From positions 3,782,001 to 3,846,000 of the forward strand of contig NZ_JARUND010000001.1 of assembly GCF_036898825.1 (NCBI RefSeq): a DNA stretch of 64,000 nt, in the 5' to 3' direction. Below are positions 25,898-34,895 of this stretch, piece by piece (position 1 is the stretch's first letter; each line of letters opens with the position of its first letter). Source of the DNA: Streptomyces sp. B21-083. GTDB taxonomy: Bacteria > Actinomycetota > Actinomycetes > Streptomycetales > Streptomycetaceae. A program made the translations under genes and the position numbers. Below the pieces are notes generated by a model. The model did no database searches. It was given only the letters and a program-made list of their open reading frames with translations, and was not told the DNA's origin.

Positions 25898-27649
25898 TCA
25901 GTTCCCGGAGCCTCCGGAGCCCCCACCCAGGTCCCCTATCCACCCGCTGACCGTGTTGATCCAGTCGCCGAGTTGATCGAAGAACCCCTTCGTCGACCCG
26001 ATCCACCCCTGCAGCGGGCTCAGTTCCCAGATCAGCCACGCGGCGATGAACAGGATGACGATCGTGAACAGGCACCCCTTGAGGCAGCCGAGCCCCGGGA
26101 TCTTCATCCGGTTGGCGCTGCGCTGCCGGGGTTCCCTCGGCTCGCGCGGCGGCCGGCCCTCGGGCTGCTGAGGGCGCTGGGGCTGCTGAGGCGCTGGGGG
26201 CGCATACCGCTGCTGGGGCTGCTGCGGCTGTTGCTGACGCTGGGGCGCGTACTGCTGGTGCTGGGGCGGCTGGCCCTGTCCCGGCCCCTGCGGATAGCCG
26301 TAACCGGGCTGGGGCTGCGGGCCCCGCTGCTGCTGACGCGACGGCTGCTGCTGCTGGTACGGCGGCTGCTGGGGCTGTTGCTGCGGCGGCCGGCCCGGCT
26401 GCCGCTGGGGCCGGCGGCGCAGGGGGTCCTCGCCGGGGTCCAGGTACTGGACCTGCGTCTGCTCGTTGCGGTCCCGGGCGGCACGCAGCTGGTTCTGCCA
26501 GGGGTGCGGCTCCTCGGGCCCGCCGGATCCGCCGGGGCCGCCAGGCTGGTTCTGCGGCACGGGCGGCATGACGGCTGTGGGGTCAGCGGCGCCCATGGCG
26601 CCCATCGCCCCCGCCCCACCCGGCCCCCCGGTGTGCGGCAGCACGCTGGTGGCGCCGTTCGGGTCGTACGCCGCCGGGGCGCCCGCCCCGTACGGCAGCA
26701 CCTGCGTCGGGTCGCCCGACCCGGGCACCGCGGTCGGCGCCGGATCCGGCGCGAGCAGGTGGACGACCCCTTCGGCCGCCGCGATCTGCATCGAGTTGGC
26801 GTGGACGCCGATGCCCTCGGCGACCACACGCAGCCCGCGCGCGAGGTTCTCCGCGCTGGGCCTTTCGTCCGGGTTCTTGCGCAGGCAGCGCTCGATGACC
26901 GTCCACAGGGGTTCGGGCACGGTCGACGGGCGGCGCGGTTCGGCGGTGAGGTGCTGGTGCAGCACTTCGAGGGCGGACCCGCCACCGAACGGCGGACGGC
27001 CGGTGACCAGCTCGTACATCAGGATGCCGGCGCCGTAGATGTCGACGGCGGAGGTCTGCGGACGGCCTTCGGCGGACTCCGGGGCGACGTACGCGGGCGT
27101 GCCGACGAACTCGTGGGTGCGGGTGAGGCCCGGGGAGTCGGCGAGGCGGGCGATGCCGAAGTCGGTGAGCATCGGGTGCATCCGGCCGTTGTCCTGCATG
27201 AGCAGGACGTTGGCCGGCTTCAGGTCCCGGTGCACGACACCGTCGGCGTGGCTGACGGCGAGCGCGTCGGCGATCTGGGCGGTGAGCAGGGCGGCGGCGA
27301 CGGGCGTGAACGGACCGTTCTCGCGCAGGTATTTGTGCAGGTCGGGGCCGTCGATGAGGTCCATGACCAGCGCCAGCAGATCGCCCTCGACCACCAGGTC
27401 CCGGACGCGGACGATGTTCGGGTGGATCAGCCGCAGCAGCACGGACCGCTCGCGCAGGAAGCGCATCACGATGTCCGCGTCGTTGGCGAGCTCCTCCTTG
27501 AGGACCTTGATCGCGACGGCCTCGCCGGGCTGGCCGGGCACGGCCGCCTCGGCTCCCGCGGTCTCCCTCTGGCGGGCACGCCAGACGGTGCCTGTGGCGC
27601 CGCGTCCCAGCGGCTCCTCAAGGAGGTACTTGCTCCCTACCGGCCGCAC
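25898..27649 (-). CDS. pkaA: Membrane Ser/Thr protein kinase, PkaA-like
   Basis: 583 residues from GTG 27649. Kinase domain (about 1-285): LGRGATGTVWRAR, VAIKVLKEEL, VVHRDLKPANVLL, LTDFGIARL, PAYVAPESAEG. A long proline/glutamine-rich linker (about 340-510) follows, with many QQQ and PQQ runs, then a membrane helix (CLFTIVILFIAAWLIWEL, about 526-543) and a short glycine-rich extracytoplasmic end. It lies 360 nt upstream of pkaB and is divergent from an FHA protein, a plausible phosphothreonine reader of these kinases. Confidence 0.9.
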   Translation of the reverse strand: MRPVGSKYLLEEPLGRGATGTVWRARQRETAGAEAAVPGQPGEAVAIKVLKEELANDADIVMRFLRERSVLLRLIHPNIVRVRDLVVEGDLLALVMDLIDGPDLHKYLRENGPFTPVAAALLTAQIADALAVSHADGVVHRDLKPANVLLMQDNGRMHPMLTDFGIARLADSPGLTRTHEFVGTPAYVAPESAEGRPQTSAVDIYGAGILMYELVTGRPPFGGGSALEVLHQHLTAEPRRPSTVPEPLWTVIERCLRKNPDERPSAENLARGLRVVAEGIGVHANSMQIAAAEGVVHLLAPDPAPTAVPGSGDPTQVLPYGAGAPAAYDPNGATSVLPHTGGPGGAGAMGAMGAADPTAVMPPVPQNQPGGPGGSGGPEEPHPWQNQLRAARDRNEQTQVQYLDPGEDPLRRRPQRQPGRPPQQQPQQPPYQQQQPSRQQQRGPQPQPGYGYPQGPGQGQPPQHQQYAPQRQQQPQQPQQRYAPPAPQQPQRPQQPEGRPPREPREPRQRSANRMKIPGLGCLKGCLFTIVILFIAAWLIWELSPLQGWIGSTKGFFDQLGDWINTVSGWIGDLGGGSGGSGN

Positions 27650-28120
27650 GTCGTGGCTCCCTTACATACGTACATCCCGTACACGGTGTTTCCGTCCCAC
27701 TGTAGTGCCGCGCCCTCAGGACGCCCTGGGCAACGGCCGCCTCCACAGACGGCTACGTACGGCCTCCTTCGCGCGTTCGACGGAAAGAAGCCGGAAAGTC
27801 GTCGGAAAGTCGATGGGAAAGACGTCTCGATCGGTCCCCCCGGTTGCCTAATCCCGAACGTGACCGATCTCAAATCGATTACCAAACCGATCCCAAACGG
27901 ACAGTCGCCGGTCACTGGGCAGGCACTTTTACGGGCAGAGGCGACCATTCAAGATCACTTATGGGTGGGGGGCGGGCGCGTTGTCAGTGGCAGGTGCGAG
28001 GATGCCTCCAGTACTGGCCTACGTGCTCGTGTGCGGTGGGGGAAGTCCGCGGTGGTGGGACCCGTGGCGTGGCTTCGTCCTCCTTTACGGGTGTCCGTGC
28101 AGAAGGGACCGCTGACGGCG
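27650..28120. promoter_or_regulatory. Divergent promoter region of pkaA and the FHA/FtsK-like gene
   Basis: 471 nt. At 27781-27809 CGGAAAG occurs three times at exact 11-nt spacing (27781, 27792, 27803), followed by GGGAAAG at 27815; such helically phased repeats are typical of regulator sites. At 27863 and 27886 ACCGATCTCAAATCG and ACCGATCCCAAACGG form a direct repeat with 23-nt period in a rather AT-rich part. No ORF with a ribosome site is seen here. Confidence 0.4.
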
Positions 28121-31100
28121 ATGCAGATCCGGCTGACCGTCGTAGACCCGCTGGGGCCGCCCTCGGAGCCGTGGGCGCGTACCGCGAGCTGCGACGTGGT
28201 GATCACCGCCCCCGCCGGCACGGCGCTGGCCACGGTCGCCTCGGCCCTGGCATCGGTGGTCGCGGGTGACGGGGGTTCGGCCCTGCCCGAGCGCGGCCGG
28301 GAGCGTGAGAGCGGCGGCGCGGTGGTGCTCTACGCGGGCGACCAGCGCCTCGACACCCAGCGCTGCACCCTCGGCGAGCCCCCGTTGGTCGACGGCGCCG
28401 TCCTCGCCCTGGGCACCCCGGCCGAGCCGGAGCCGCACCCCGAGGCGGACGAGGTGGCGGCCCAGCTGCACGTGGTCGCGGGTCCGGACGCGGGCGGGGT
28501 CCATCTTCTGCACGGCGGCCAGATCACCATCGGCCGCTCCGCCGACGCCGACGTCCCCCTGGACGACCCGGACGTCTCCCGGCTGCACTGCGCGGTCACG
28601 GTCTCGGAGGACGGCCGCATAGCGGTCGCGGACCTCGACTCGACGAACGGCACGACGCTGTCCGGCGCCCGCCTCGGCACCCGCCCGGTCCGCCTCGCAC
28701 CGGGCGCGCTGCTGCGCATCGGCGAGTCGGCCCTGCGGCTGACGCCGCCCGGCGACGCGGGCGCCCGCGTGGACACGACCCCTGACGGCGAGGGCCACAT
28801 ACGCGTGAGCGTCGCCGAAGGGCACGCGAGGGCTTCGGGGAGCACGGCGGCCTCCGCCACGACATCCTCGCCCCCCTCTTCTTCCTCTTCCCCGTCCCCG
28901 TCTCCGTCCGCGTCCCATCCGTCCCACGCGCGCGTGCAGCCGGGCGGCACAACGAAGCCGCCCTCCGGTGAGACCCGTCACGCCTACGGTTCGGCGAGCT
29001 GGGGAGCGGCCGGGGGCATGTCCGAGGCACCCGGTGCGCGGGGCTCGGCGCAGGCCGCGCAGCCGCTCGTCCCGGGGCAGGGCCCGGCCCCGCGGATCGA
29101 GAACCGGGGCTCCACCGGCGCGGCGGGCACGGCCAGGGCATCGGGCGGTGCCGGGGAGACCCACGGCGCCGGGCTCTTCTTGCCGGGGTCGATGTCCGGC
29201 GCTACGGCGGTACCGCGAGCCCGCGCTCACGAGGAGACGGACGCAGACAGGGCAGCCAGGGCAGACGCGGCCGACCCGCCGGACGCGGAGGCTGCCGCGG
29301 GCAGCGGGCGCAAGGGGACGCCCCTCCGGGGGACGGACATCCCGCAGGGCGTGCGCAAGCGCGGTGGGCTTTCCAAGTGGGCGCGCCGGCTGACCGGCGG
29401 GCGCGCGGAGCAGGAGCCGTCCGAGGGCGAGGCGTACGACGACCAGGAGCCGGCGTCCGACCAGGAGGCCCCGGCGTTCGCGGAGGCCCCGGCGCAGGCA
29501 CCGGAGAGCTGGCCCGACCCGGCGGCGCTGCTGCTCACGGCCCTCGGCCCCGGCCCCCGGCTCTGGGAGCGCGGCCCGGGACACCCGGAAACGCTCACGG
29601 TCCGGCTCGGTACGGCGGACCGGGCCGCGCCCGACGGCTCCGGGCTGTTGCCCGCCGTACCGGTGACCGCCGGTCTGCGTGAGGTCGGGGCGCTGGGGCT
29701 GGCGGGGCCACGGGCGCGGCTCGCGGGGCTGGCCCGCGCGGTGGTGGCCCAACTGACGGCGCTGCACTCCCCCGAGGCCCTCGAAATCGTCCTGATCAGC
29801 ACGGACCGTTCGCGCACTCCCGAGGAGCGCACCGCCGAGTGGGCCTGGCTCGGCTGGCTCCCGCATCTGCGCCCAGGGCACGGCCAGGACTGCCGTCTCC
29901 TCCTCGCCTACGACCGCGAACAGGCCACGGCCCGCGCCGACGAACTCCTGCGGCGCCTGGAGGACCACGACGCGGAGGCGGCGGCGAAAAGCCCCGCCGG
30001 CCCCGCCGAGGCCAACGGAGAACCGGACGTCAGTGCCCCGGGTGACCGGGGAGCGGCCCGGCGGCCCTCCTGGGCCCGGGACGACGACCCCGCCGAGTCG
30101 GCGGACGGTTTCGCGGGCCCGTACACCGTGGTCGTCGTGGACGGGGACCCTGGCGGCGCTGCGGTCCGGGAGGCCGTGGCGCGACTGGCGCAGGAAGGAC
30201 CGCGGGCCGGGATCCACGTCCTGTGCCTCGCGGAGACGGAGGCGGCGTCGCCCGCGTCCCCGGTGACGGAGACGTACGAGGCGGCGTGCGCGGCCTCGCC
30301 CCCGTTCCGTCAGTGCGGGGCGGTGGCGCTGCTCAGCGGCGACGTGGCCACCGCGCTGCATGTGATGCGGGTGGCCCGGGCGGGAGCGAACACTCCTGGG
30401 CGCACCGGCGCCGCCGAGGTGGACATGCCTGGCGCGGAGGTCCCCTCGACCGCCGGCAGCGCCGGGCGCGCCGGGTTGGTCGGACAGGGCTCCGTCGCCG
30501 CCGTGGACGCCGTGTCTCTGGCCTGGGCCGAACGGTTCGCGCGGGCGCTGGCTCCGCTGCGCACCGACGGTGCCGCCGGGGCACGGCAGCAACGCGTCTC
30601 GGCACCCTTGCCGCAAGCGGCCCGGCTGCTCGACGAGTTGGGGCTCGCCCGGGCCACCCCGGCGTCCCTGATGGCCCGTTGGGCGGACGCGGCCGACGAC
30701 AAGGAGACCCTCGGCGGCCGGGCCTGGGCCGTCCTCGGCGCCGGTCCGCGCGGGCCCGTCGGCGTGGATCTCGCGGCAGAGGGACCCCACCTGCTGATCG
30801 AGGGGCCGCCCGGCAGCGGGCGTACGGAGTTGCTGCGGGCGGTCGTCGCGTCGCTGGCCGCCGCCGAGCGGCCCGACCGGCTGGGCATCGTGCTGATGGA
30901 CGGCCGGGACGGCACAGGTGGAAGCGGGGGCGCGCAGCACGGCGAGGGTCTGCGGGTGTGCACCGAGCTTCCGCATGTCAGCACTCACCTCACGGCCAAC
31001 GACCCTGTCCGCATGCGGGAGTTCGCCCAGTCGCTCAGCGCCGAGCTGAAGCGCCGGGCCGAGCTGCTCGGGCGGGTCGGATTCGCCGAGTGGCACACCG

Positions 31101-31804
31101 GGCGCGAACTGTCCGGCCGGATCGGGCCGCAGCGGTCGGGGTCGGGGTCGGGCACTCATGGCTCGAACGCGGGCGCGAGTGCGGGTGCGAGGGTGGAGAT
31201 GTCCGGGGGCGGGGCCGGGGATCTCGACACGCCCCCCAGTTCGACGTTGCGTCTGCGGCCGGCGGCGAGTCGGCGGCGTACGGAGACACCGCCCCTGGCC
31301 CGTCTCGTGGTGGTCGTGGACGATCTGGACGCGTTGGTGTCGCCGGCGCTCGGGTCGCCGGGGCGGCCGTCGGCGGGGTCCGTGGTGCGGGCGTTGGAGG
31401 CGGTGGCCCGGGAGGGCGAGCGGCTCGGGGTGCATCTGGTGGCCGCAGCGGGCGTCGGTGGGCGTACCGCGGAGACGGAACTGGCCCGGGGGGCGTCGCT
31501 GCGGGTCGTACTGGACGCGCCCGCGCCGGGGCCGGACGAACCCGCGGCCGGGCGGGGGCGGTTGAGCGGGGCGGACGGAAGGGGCATCCCGTTCCAAGGG
31601 GGGCGGGTGACGGGGCGTATCCCGCGTACGGCGACGCTGCGGCCGACCGTCGCCGCGCTGGACTGGCAGCGGATGGGGGATCCGCCGGCGCGGCGGCCGG
31701 TGCGTGAGCTGGGCAACGGGCCCACGGACCTGGCCCTGCTGGCCAGCGCCCTGGAACGAGCGGCCCGCTCGGTGTCGGCGACAGAAGTGCCGTCACTGTT
31801 GTGA
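28121..31804 (+). CDS. FHA-domain protein with FtsK/SpoIIIE (EccC-like) ATPase region
   Basis: 1227 residues from ATG 28121 (MQIRLTVVDPLG); a GTG 24 nt upstream is in frame. Residues about 105-210 form an FHA domain (ITIGRSADADVPLDDPDVSR, LHCAVTV, DLDSTNGT) that should bind phosphothreonine peptides. A disordered serine/glycine-rich stretch (about 225-450) follows. After it comes an FtsK-like region: LTALGPGPRLWERGPG, then Walker A EGPPGSGRTELL (about 894) and a Walker-B-like LVVVVDDLDALV (about 1065). No membrane helix and no WXG100-type genes are nearby, so type VII secretion is not supported. Divergent from pkaA. Confidence 0.8.
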   Translation: MQIRLTVVDPLGPPSEPWARTASCDVVITAPAGTALATVASALASVVAGDGGSALPERGRERESGGAVVLYAGDQRLDTQRCTLGEPPLVDGAVLALGTPAEPEPHPEADEVAAQLHVVAGPDAGGVHLLHGGQITIGRSADADVPLDDPDVSRLHCAVTVSEDGRIAVADLDSTNGTTLSGARLGTRPVRLAPGALLRIGESALRLTPPGDAGARVDTTPDGEGHIRVSVAEGHARASGSTAASATTSSPPSSSSSPSPSPSASHPSHARVQPGGTTKPPSGETRHAYGSASWGAAGGMSEAPGARGSAQAAQPLVPGQGPAPRIENRGSTGAAGTARASGGAGETHGAGLFLPGSMSGATAVPRARAHEETDADRAARADAADPPDAEAAAGSGRKGTPLRGTDIPQGVRKRGGLSKWARRLTGGRAEQEPSEGEAYDDQEPASDQEAPAFAEAPAQAPESWPDPAALLLTALGPGPRLWERGPGHPETLTVRLGTADRAAPDGSGLLPAVPVTAGLREVGALGLAGPRARLAGLARAVVAQLTALHSPEALEIVLISTDRSRTPEERTAEWAWLGWLPHLRPGHGQDCRLLLAYDREQATARADELLRRLEDHDAEAAAKSPAGPAEANGEPDVSAPGDRGAARRPSWARDDDPAESADGFAGPYTVVVVDGDPGGAAVREAVARLAQEGPRAGIHVLCLAETEAASPASPVTETYEAACAASPPFRQCGAVALLSGDVATALHVMRVARAGANTPGRTGAAEVDMPGAEVPSTAGSAGRAGLVGQGSVAAVDAVSLAWAERFARALAPLRTDGAAGARQQRVSAPLPQAARLLDELGLARATPASLMARWADAADDKETLGGRAWAVLGAGPRGPVGVDLAAEGPHLLIEGPPGSGRTELLRAVVASLAAAERPDRLGIVLMDGRDGTGGSGGAQHGEGLRVCTELPHVSTHLTANDPVRMREFAQSLSAELKRRAELLGRVGFAEWHTGRELSGRIGPQRSGSGSGTHGSNAGASAGARVEMSGGGAGDLDTPPSSTLRLRPAASRRRTETPPLARLVVVVDDLDALVSPALGSPGRPSAGSVVRALEAVAREGERLGVHLVAAAGVGGRTAETELARGASLRVVLDAPAPGPDEPAAGRGRLSGADGRGIPFQGGRVTGRIPRTATLRPTVAALDWQRMGDPPARRPVRELGNGPTDLALLASALERAARSVSATEVPSLL

Positions 31805-31908
31805 CCCGGGGGCTACGGCCCTGAACGGGGCCTTGTCCTCAAACTCCCCCAGAGGGGGGACCCCCAACAGGCTGAGGGTGGGGCCTGGGCTGGACAGATG
31901 CGGTGAAC

Positions 31909-31923
31909 GGGCGGGTGGGTGGG
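31909..31923 (+). repeat. G-quadruplex motif 1
   Basis: GGGCGGGTGGGTGGG: four G3 tracts with single-base loops on the plus strand, about 225 nt upstream of the sugar-binding-protein start. Confidence 0.6.
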
Positions 31924-31997
31924 AAAAACTCTGCCTGGGCTGGACGCCGGGTGCGTGGGAAGGCGTTTCGGGGGCACCTTGCTAACGGGCCGAGACG

Positions 31998-32012
31998 GGT
32001 GGGTGGGTGGGA
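31998..32012 (+). repeat. G-quadruplex motif 2
   Basis: GGGTGGGTGGGTGGG: four G3 tracts with single T loops, the sequence type known to form very stable parallel quadruplexes. It lies 135 nt upstream of the sugar-binding-protein start. Confidence 0.65.
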
Positions 32013-32146
32013 ACAAAGGACACGACGCGGTCACGATCACCCGCTTGACACCCCAGGCGCACTTGCCGACCCCCACGACCCGGCGTAGACCAGACCGCAC
32101 GGACAGCGCCGAACACGTTCAACGCCGAACGACGAACGGGGCAGAC

Positions 32147-33514
32147 ATGCGCAGCATCCTTCGTACACGCACCCTGACCGCCCTCTCCGCCACCGCCCTC
32201 GCCCTCACCCTCGCCTCCTGCGGCTCCGACGACGACCCGGGCGGCAAAGCCGACACCAGCACGGGCACCGGCGGTGACACCTCCGCCTCCGTCAAGCTCC
32301 CCAAACTGGACGGCCAGACGTTAGAAGTCGCCGCCGTCTGGACGGGACCCGAGCAGGACAACTTCACCAAGGTCCTGAAGGAGTTCGAGAAGCGAACGGG
32401 CGCGAAGGTCAACTTCGTGCCGACCGGCAACAACACCTCGACGTTCCTCGGTACGAAGATCCAGGGCGGCAAGCCCCCGGACGTCGCGTTCCTGCCCCAG
32501 GTGGGCGTACTGCACCAGTTCGCCGAGAAGGGCTGGCTCAAGCCGCTCGGCGCGGACGCCCAGGCCCAGCTCGACAAGAACTTCGACGCCGGCTGGAAGG
32601 AACTCGGCGCCTTCGAGGGCAAGCAGTACGGCATCTACGTCAAGGCCGCCAACAAGTCCCTGGTCTGGTACAACACCGCCGCGTTCGAGGCCGCGGGCAT
32701 CACGGACACCCCCACCACCTGGAAGGACTTCATCGCCACCGCGCAGACGCTCTCCGACGCCGGTTCTCCCGCCGTCTCCGTGGGCGGCGCCGACGGCTGG
32801 ACCCTCACCGACTGGTTCGAGAACGTCTATCTGTCGCAGGCCGGGCCGGAGAAGTACGACCAGCTCGCCCAGCACAAGATCAAGTGGACCGATCCCTCCG
32901 TCAAGGACGCCCTGACCACCCTCGCCGAGCTCTGGGGCAAGGACGATCTCCTCGCGGGCGGTCGTTCCGGCGCGCTGGCGACCGAGTTCCCGAAGTCGGT
33001 CACCCAGACCTTCTCCGGTGACACCCCGGCGGCGATGGTCTTCGAGGGCGACTTCGTGGCCGCCAACATCAACGCGGACACGAAGGCGAAGCTCGGCACG
33101 GACGCGAAGGTCTTCCCGTTCCCGGCGGTCGGCGACCAGGCACCCGTCGTCAGCGGCGGCGACGTCGCCGTGGCCCTGAAGGGCGGCGCGGGCGCCCAGG
33201 CCCTGCTGACGTTCCTGGGTTCGACGGACGCGGCGGAGATCTGGGCGGCGCAGGGCGGCTTCCTCTCGCCCAGCAAGGCGATGGACCAGTCGACGTACAA
33301 GGACCAGGTCACCCGGGACATCGCCAAGGCCCTCATCGCGGCCGGCGACGACTTCCGCTTCGACATGTCCGACCAGGCCCCGGCCGCCTTCGGCGGTACC
33401 CAGGGCGTCGGCGAGTGGAAGGACCTCCAGGACTTCCTGAAGAACCCGAAGGACGTCGCGGGCACCCAGAAGCAACTAGAGGCCGACGCCGCCAAGGCGT
33501 ACAAGAACGGCTGA
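32147..33514 (+). CDS. Sugar ABC transporter substrate-binding lipoprotein
   Basis: 455 residues from ATG 32147. Signal peptide with lipobox LASC (lipidated Cys25), so it is anchored on the outer face of the membrane. The mature part is a cluster-B binding protein (LEVAAVWTGPEQDNFTKVL, later TPAAMVFEGDFVAANI). It resembles alpha-glucoside-binding AglE-type proteins; the exact sugar is not certain. Followed by two permease genes (10-nt gap, then 4-nt overlap), forming one operon. There is no ATPase gene; in Streptomyces the shared MsiK ATPase usually serves such importers. Confidence 0.9.
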   Translation: MRSILRTRTLTALSATALALTLASCGSDDDPGGKADTSTGTGGDTSASVKLPKLDGQTLEVAAVWTGPEQDNFTKVLKEFEKRTGAKVNFVPTGNNTSTFLGTKIQGGKPPDVAFLPQVGVLHQFAEKGWLKPLGADAQAQLDKNFDAGWKELGAFEGKQYGIYVKAANKSLVWYNTAAFEAAGITDTPTTWKDFIATAQTLSDAGSPAVSVGGADGWTLTDWFENVYLSQAGPEKYDQLAQHKIKWTDPSVKDALTTLAELWGKDDLLAGGRSGALATEFPKSVTQTFSGDTPAAMVFEGDFVAANINADTKAKLGTDAKVFPFPAVGDQAPVVSGGDVAVALKGGAGAQALLTFLGSTDAAEIWAAQGGFLSPSKAMDQSTYKDQVTRDIAKALIAAGDDFRFDMSDQAPAAFGGTQGVGEWKDLQDFLKNPKDVAGTQKQLEADAAKAYKNG

Positions 33515-33524
33515 CGGCACCGGC

Positions 33525-34895
33525 ATGGAGTCGCAGAGAGACAACAAGCCGACCGTCACCACGAATACGGCCGTCATCACGAACCCGGCCCCGGTCAAGG
33601 CCAAGAGCGTCACCGGCACCCGCTGGTGGGTGGCAGGTCTGTTCCTGTTGCCCGCCCTGGTCCTGCTCGGCTCGCTCGTCGTCTACCCGATCGGTTACTC
33701 CGTCTGGCGCAGCCTGTACGACGCCGACGGATCGGGTTTCGTCGGCCTGGAGAACTACGGCGACATCTTCACGAACGACGCCACGCTGACCGCCGTACGC
33801 AACACGGCGATCTGGGTGGCCGTCGCGCCCGCCCTCGTCACCGCGCTCGGTCTGATCTTCGCGGTGCTGACCGAACGGGTGCGCTGGGGTACGGCGTTCA
33901 AGCTGATCGTCTTCATGCCGATGGCGATCTCGATGCTCGCGGCGGGCATCATCTTCCGCCTGGTCTACGAGCAGGACCCGGACCAGGGCGTCGCCAACGC
34001 GATCGTGACGTCCGTGCACGACGCCTTCGTGGACTCCTCCGTCTATCCGAAGGCCCGCCCGAACGCGCAGGCGAGCGACCTCAAGTCGTCCGGGGGCGGC
34101 TCGTTCACCTCCACCGGAACCGTCAGCCCGGGCACCCCGGCGCTGCTGCCCCTCGTGGGCATCGCCCCCAACAAGCTCCCCGGCACGCCCGAGAACGCGA
34201 AGGCGGCCGGCGCCTCCGGTTCCGGGATCAGCGGCACCGTCTGGCTGGACTTCAAGCTCGGCGGTGGCGGTACGAAGGGTCAGGTCGACCCGGGCGAGAA
34301 GGCGCTGAAGGGCGTCAAGGTCGAGGCCGTGAAGGACGGGAAGGTCGTCGCCTCGGCGACCAGCGGCGCCGACGGGACGTTCACTCTGCCCGCCGACGCC
34401 GACGGGGCCCAACTACGCCTGCCGGGCTCGAACTTCGCCGCCTCCTACAACGGGATCGACTGGCTCGGGCCGACCCTGGTCACCCCGGCCATCATCGGCA
34501 GCTACACCTGGATGTGGGCCGGGTTCGCGATGGTTCTCATCGCGGCGGGCCTCGCGGGTGTGGACCGGAATCTGCTGGAGGCGGCGCGGGTCGACGGCGC
34601 CAACGAGTGGCAGGTGTTCCGGCGGGTCACCGTGCCGCTGCTCGCACCCGTGCTGGTCGTCGTGCTCGTCACGCTGATGATCAACGTGATGAAGGTGTTC
34701 GACCTCGTATACATCATCGCCCCACAGCCCAGTCAGGACGATGCCAACGTCCTCGCGCTCCAGTTGTTCCTGTCGTCGTTCGGCGGGGGCGGCAACTACG
34801 GCGTCGGCAGCGCGATCGGCGTCATTCTGCTGCTGCTCGTCCTGCCGGTGATGTTCGTCAATCTGCGTCGACTCAGGAAGGAGCGCCAGCGGTGA
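33525..34895 (+). CDS. Sugar ABC transporter permease with inserted extracytoplasmic Ig-like domain
   Basis: 456 residues, about 130-150 longer than usual MalF-type permeases. Helices: WWVAGLFLLPALVLLGSLVV near the start, then ALVTALGLIFAVLTE and FKLIVFMPMAISMLAAGIIF. An extracytoplasmic insertion of about 140 residues (about 168-306) follows, carrying GTVWLDFKLGGGG, GEKALKGVKVEAVKDGKVV and SGADGTFTLP, the pattern of SdrD-B/carboxypeptidase-regulatory Ig-like domains. After it come the remaining helices and the EAA coupling loop EAARVDGANEWQVF. Second gene of the sugar importer operon. Confidence 0.9.
   Translation: MESQRDNKPTVTTNTAVITNPAPVKAKSVTGTRWWVAGLFLLPALVLLGSLVVYPIGYSVWRSLYDADGSGFVGLENYGDIFTNDATLTAVRNTAIWVAVAPALVTALGLIFAVLTERVRWGTAFKLIVFMPMAISMLAAGIIFRLVYEQDPDQGVANAIVTSVHDAFVDSSVYPKARPNAQASDLKSSGGGSFTSTGTVSPGTPALLPLVGIAPNKLPGTPENAKAAGASGSGISGTVWLDFKLGGGGTKGQVDPGEKALKGVKVEAVKDGKVVASATSGADGTFTLPADADGAQLRLPGSNFAASYNGIDWLGPTLVTPAIIGSYTWMWAGFAMVLIAAGLAGVDRNLLEAARVDGANEWQVFRRVTVPLLAPVLVVVLVTLMINVMKVFDLVYIIAPQPSQDDANVLALQLFLSSFGGGGNYGVGSAIGVILLLLVLPVMFVNLRRLRKERQR

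Larger units (their letters stand above)
31805..32146. other. Gene-free spacer with dispersed repeat and two G-quadruplex motifs
   Basis: 342 nt. A reverse-oriented copy of the dispersed repeat (CTGAACGGGGCCTTGTCCTC) lies at about 31812-31868. CCTGGGCTGGAC occurs twice about 50 nt apart. Two G-quadruplex motifs are at 31909 and 31998. TTGACA at 32045-32050 is a candidate -35 without a convincing -10. The sugar-binding-protein gene begins at 32147. Confidence 0.6.

Noticed and set aside
28085..31597. 1170-codon minus-strand frame opposite the FHA/FtsK-like gene
   Set aside because: Antisense shadow: the plus strand has the FHA and P-loop motifs, while this product shows none.
28121..31804. 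Type VII (ESX) secretion locus
   Set aside because: Only an EccC-like ATPase region is present; there are no WXG100, EccB, EccD or mycosin genes, and the protein lacks membrane helices.
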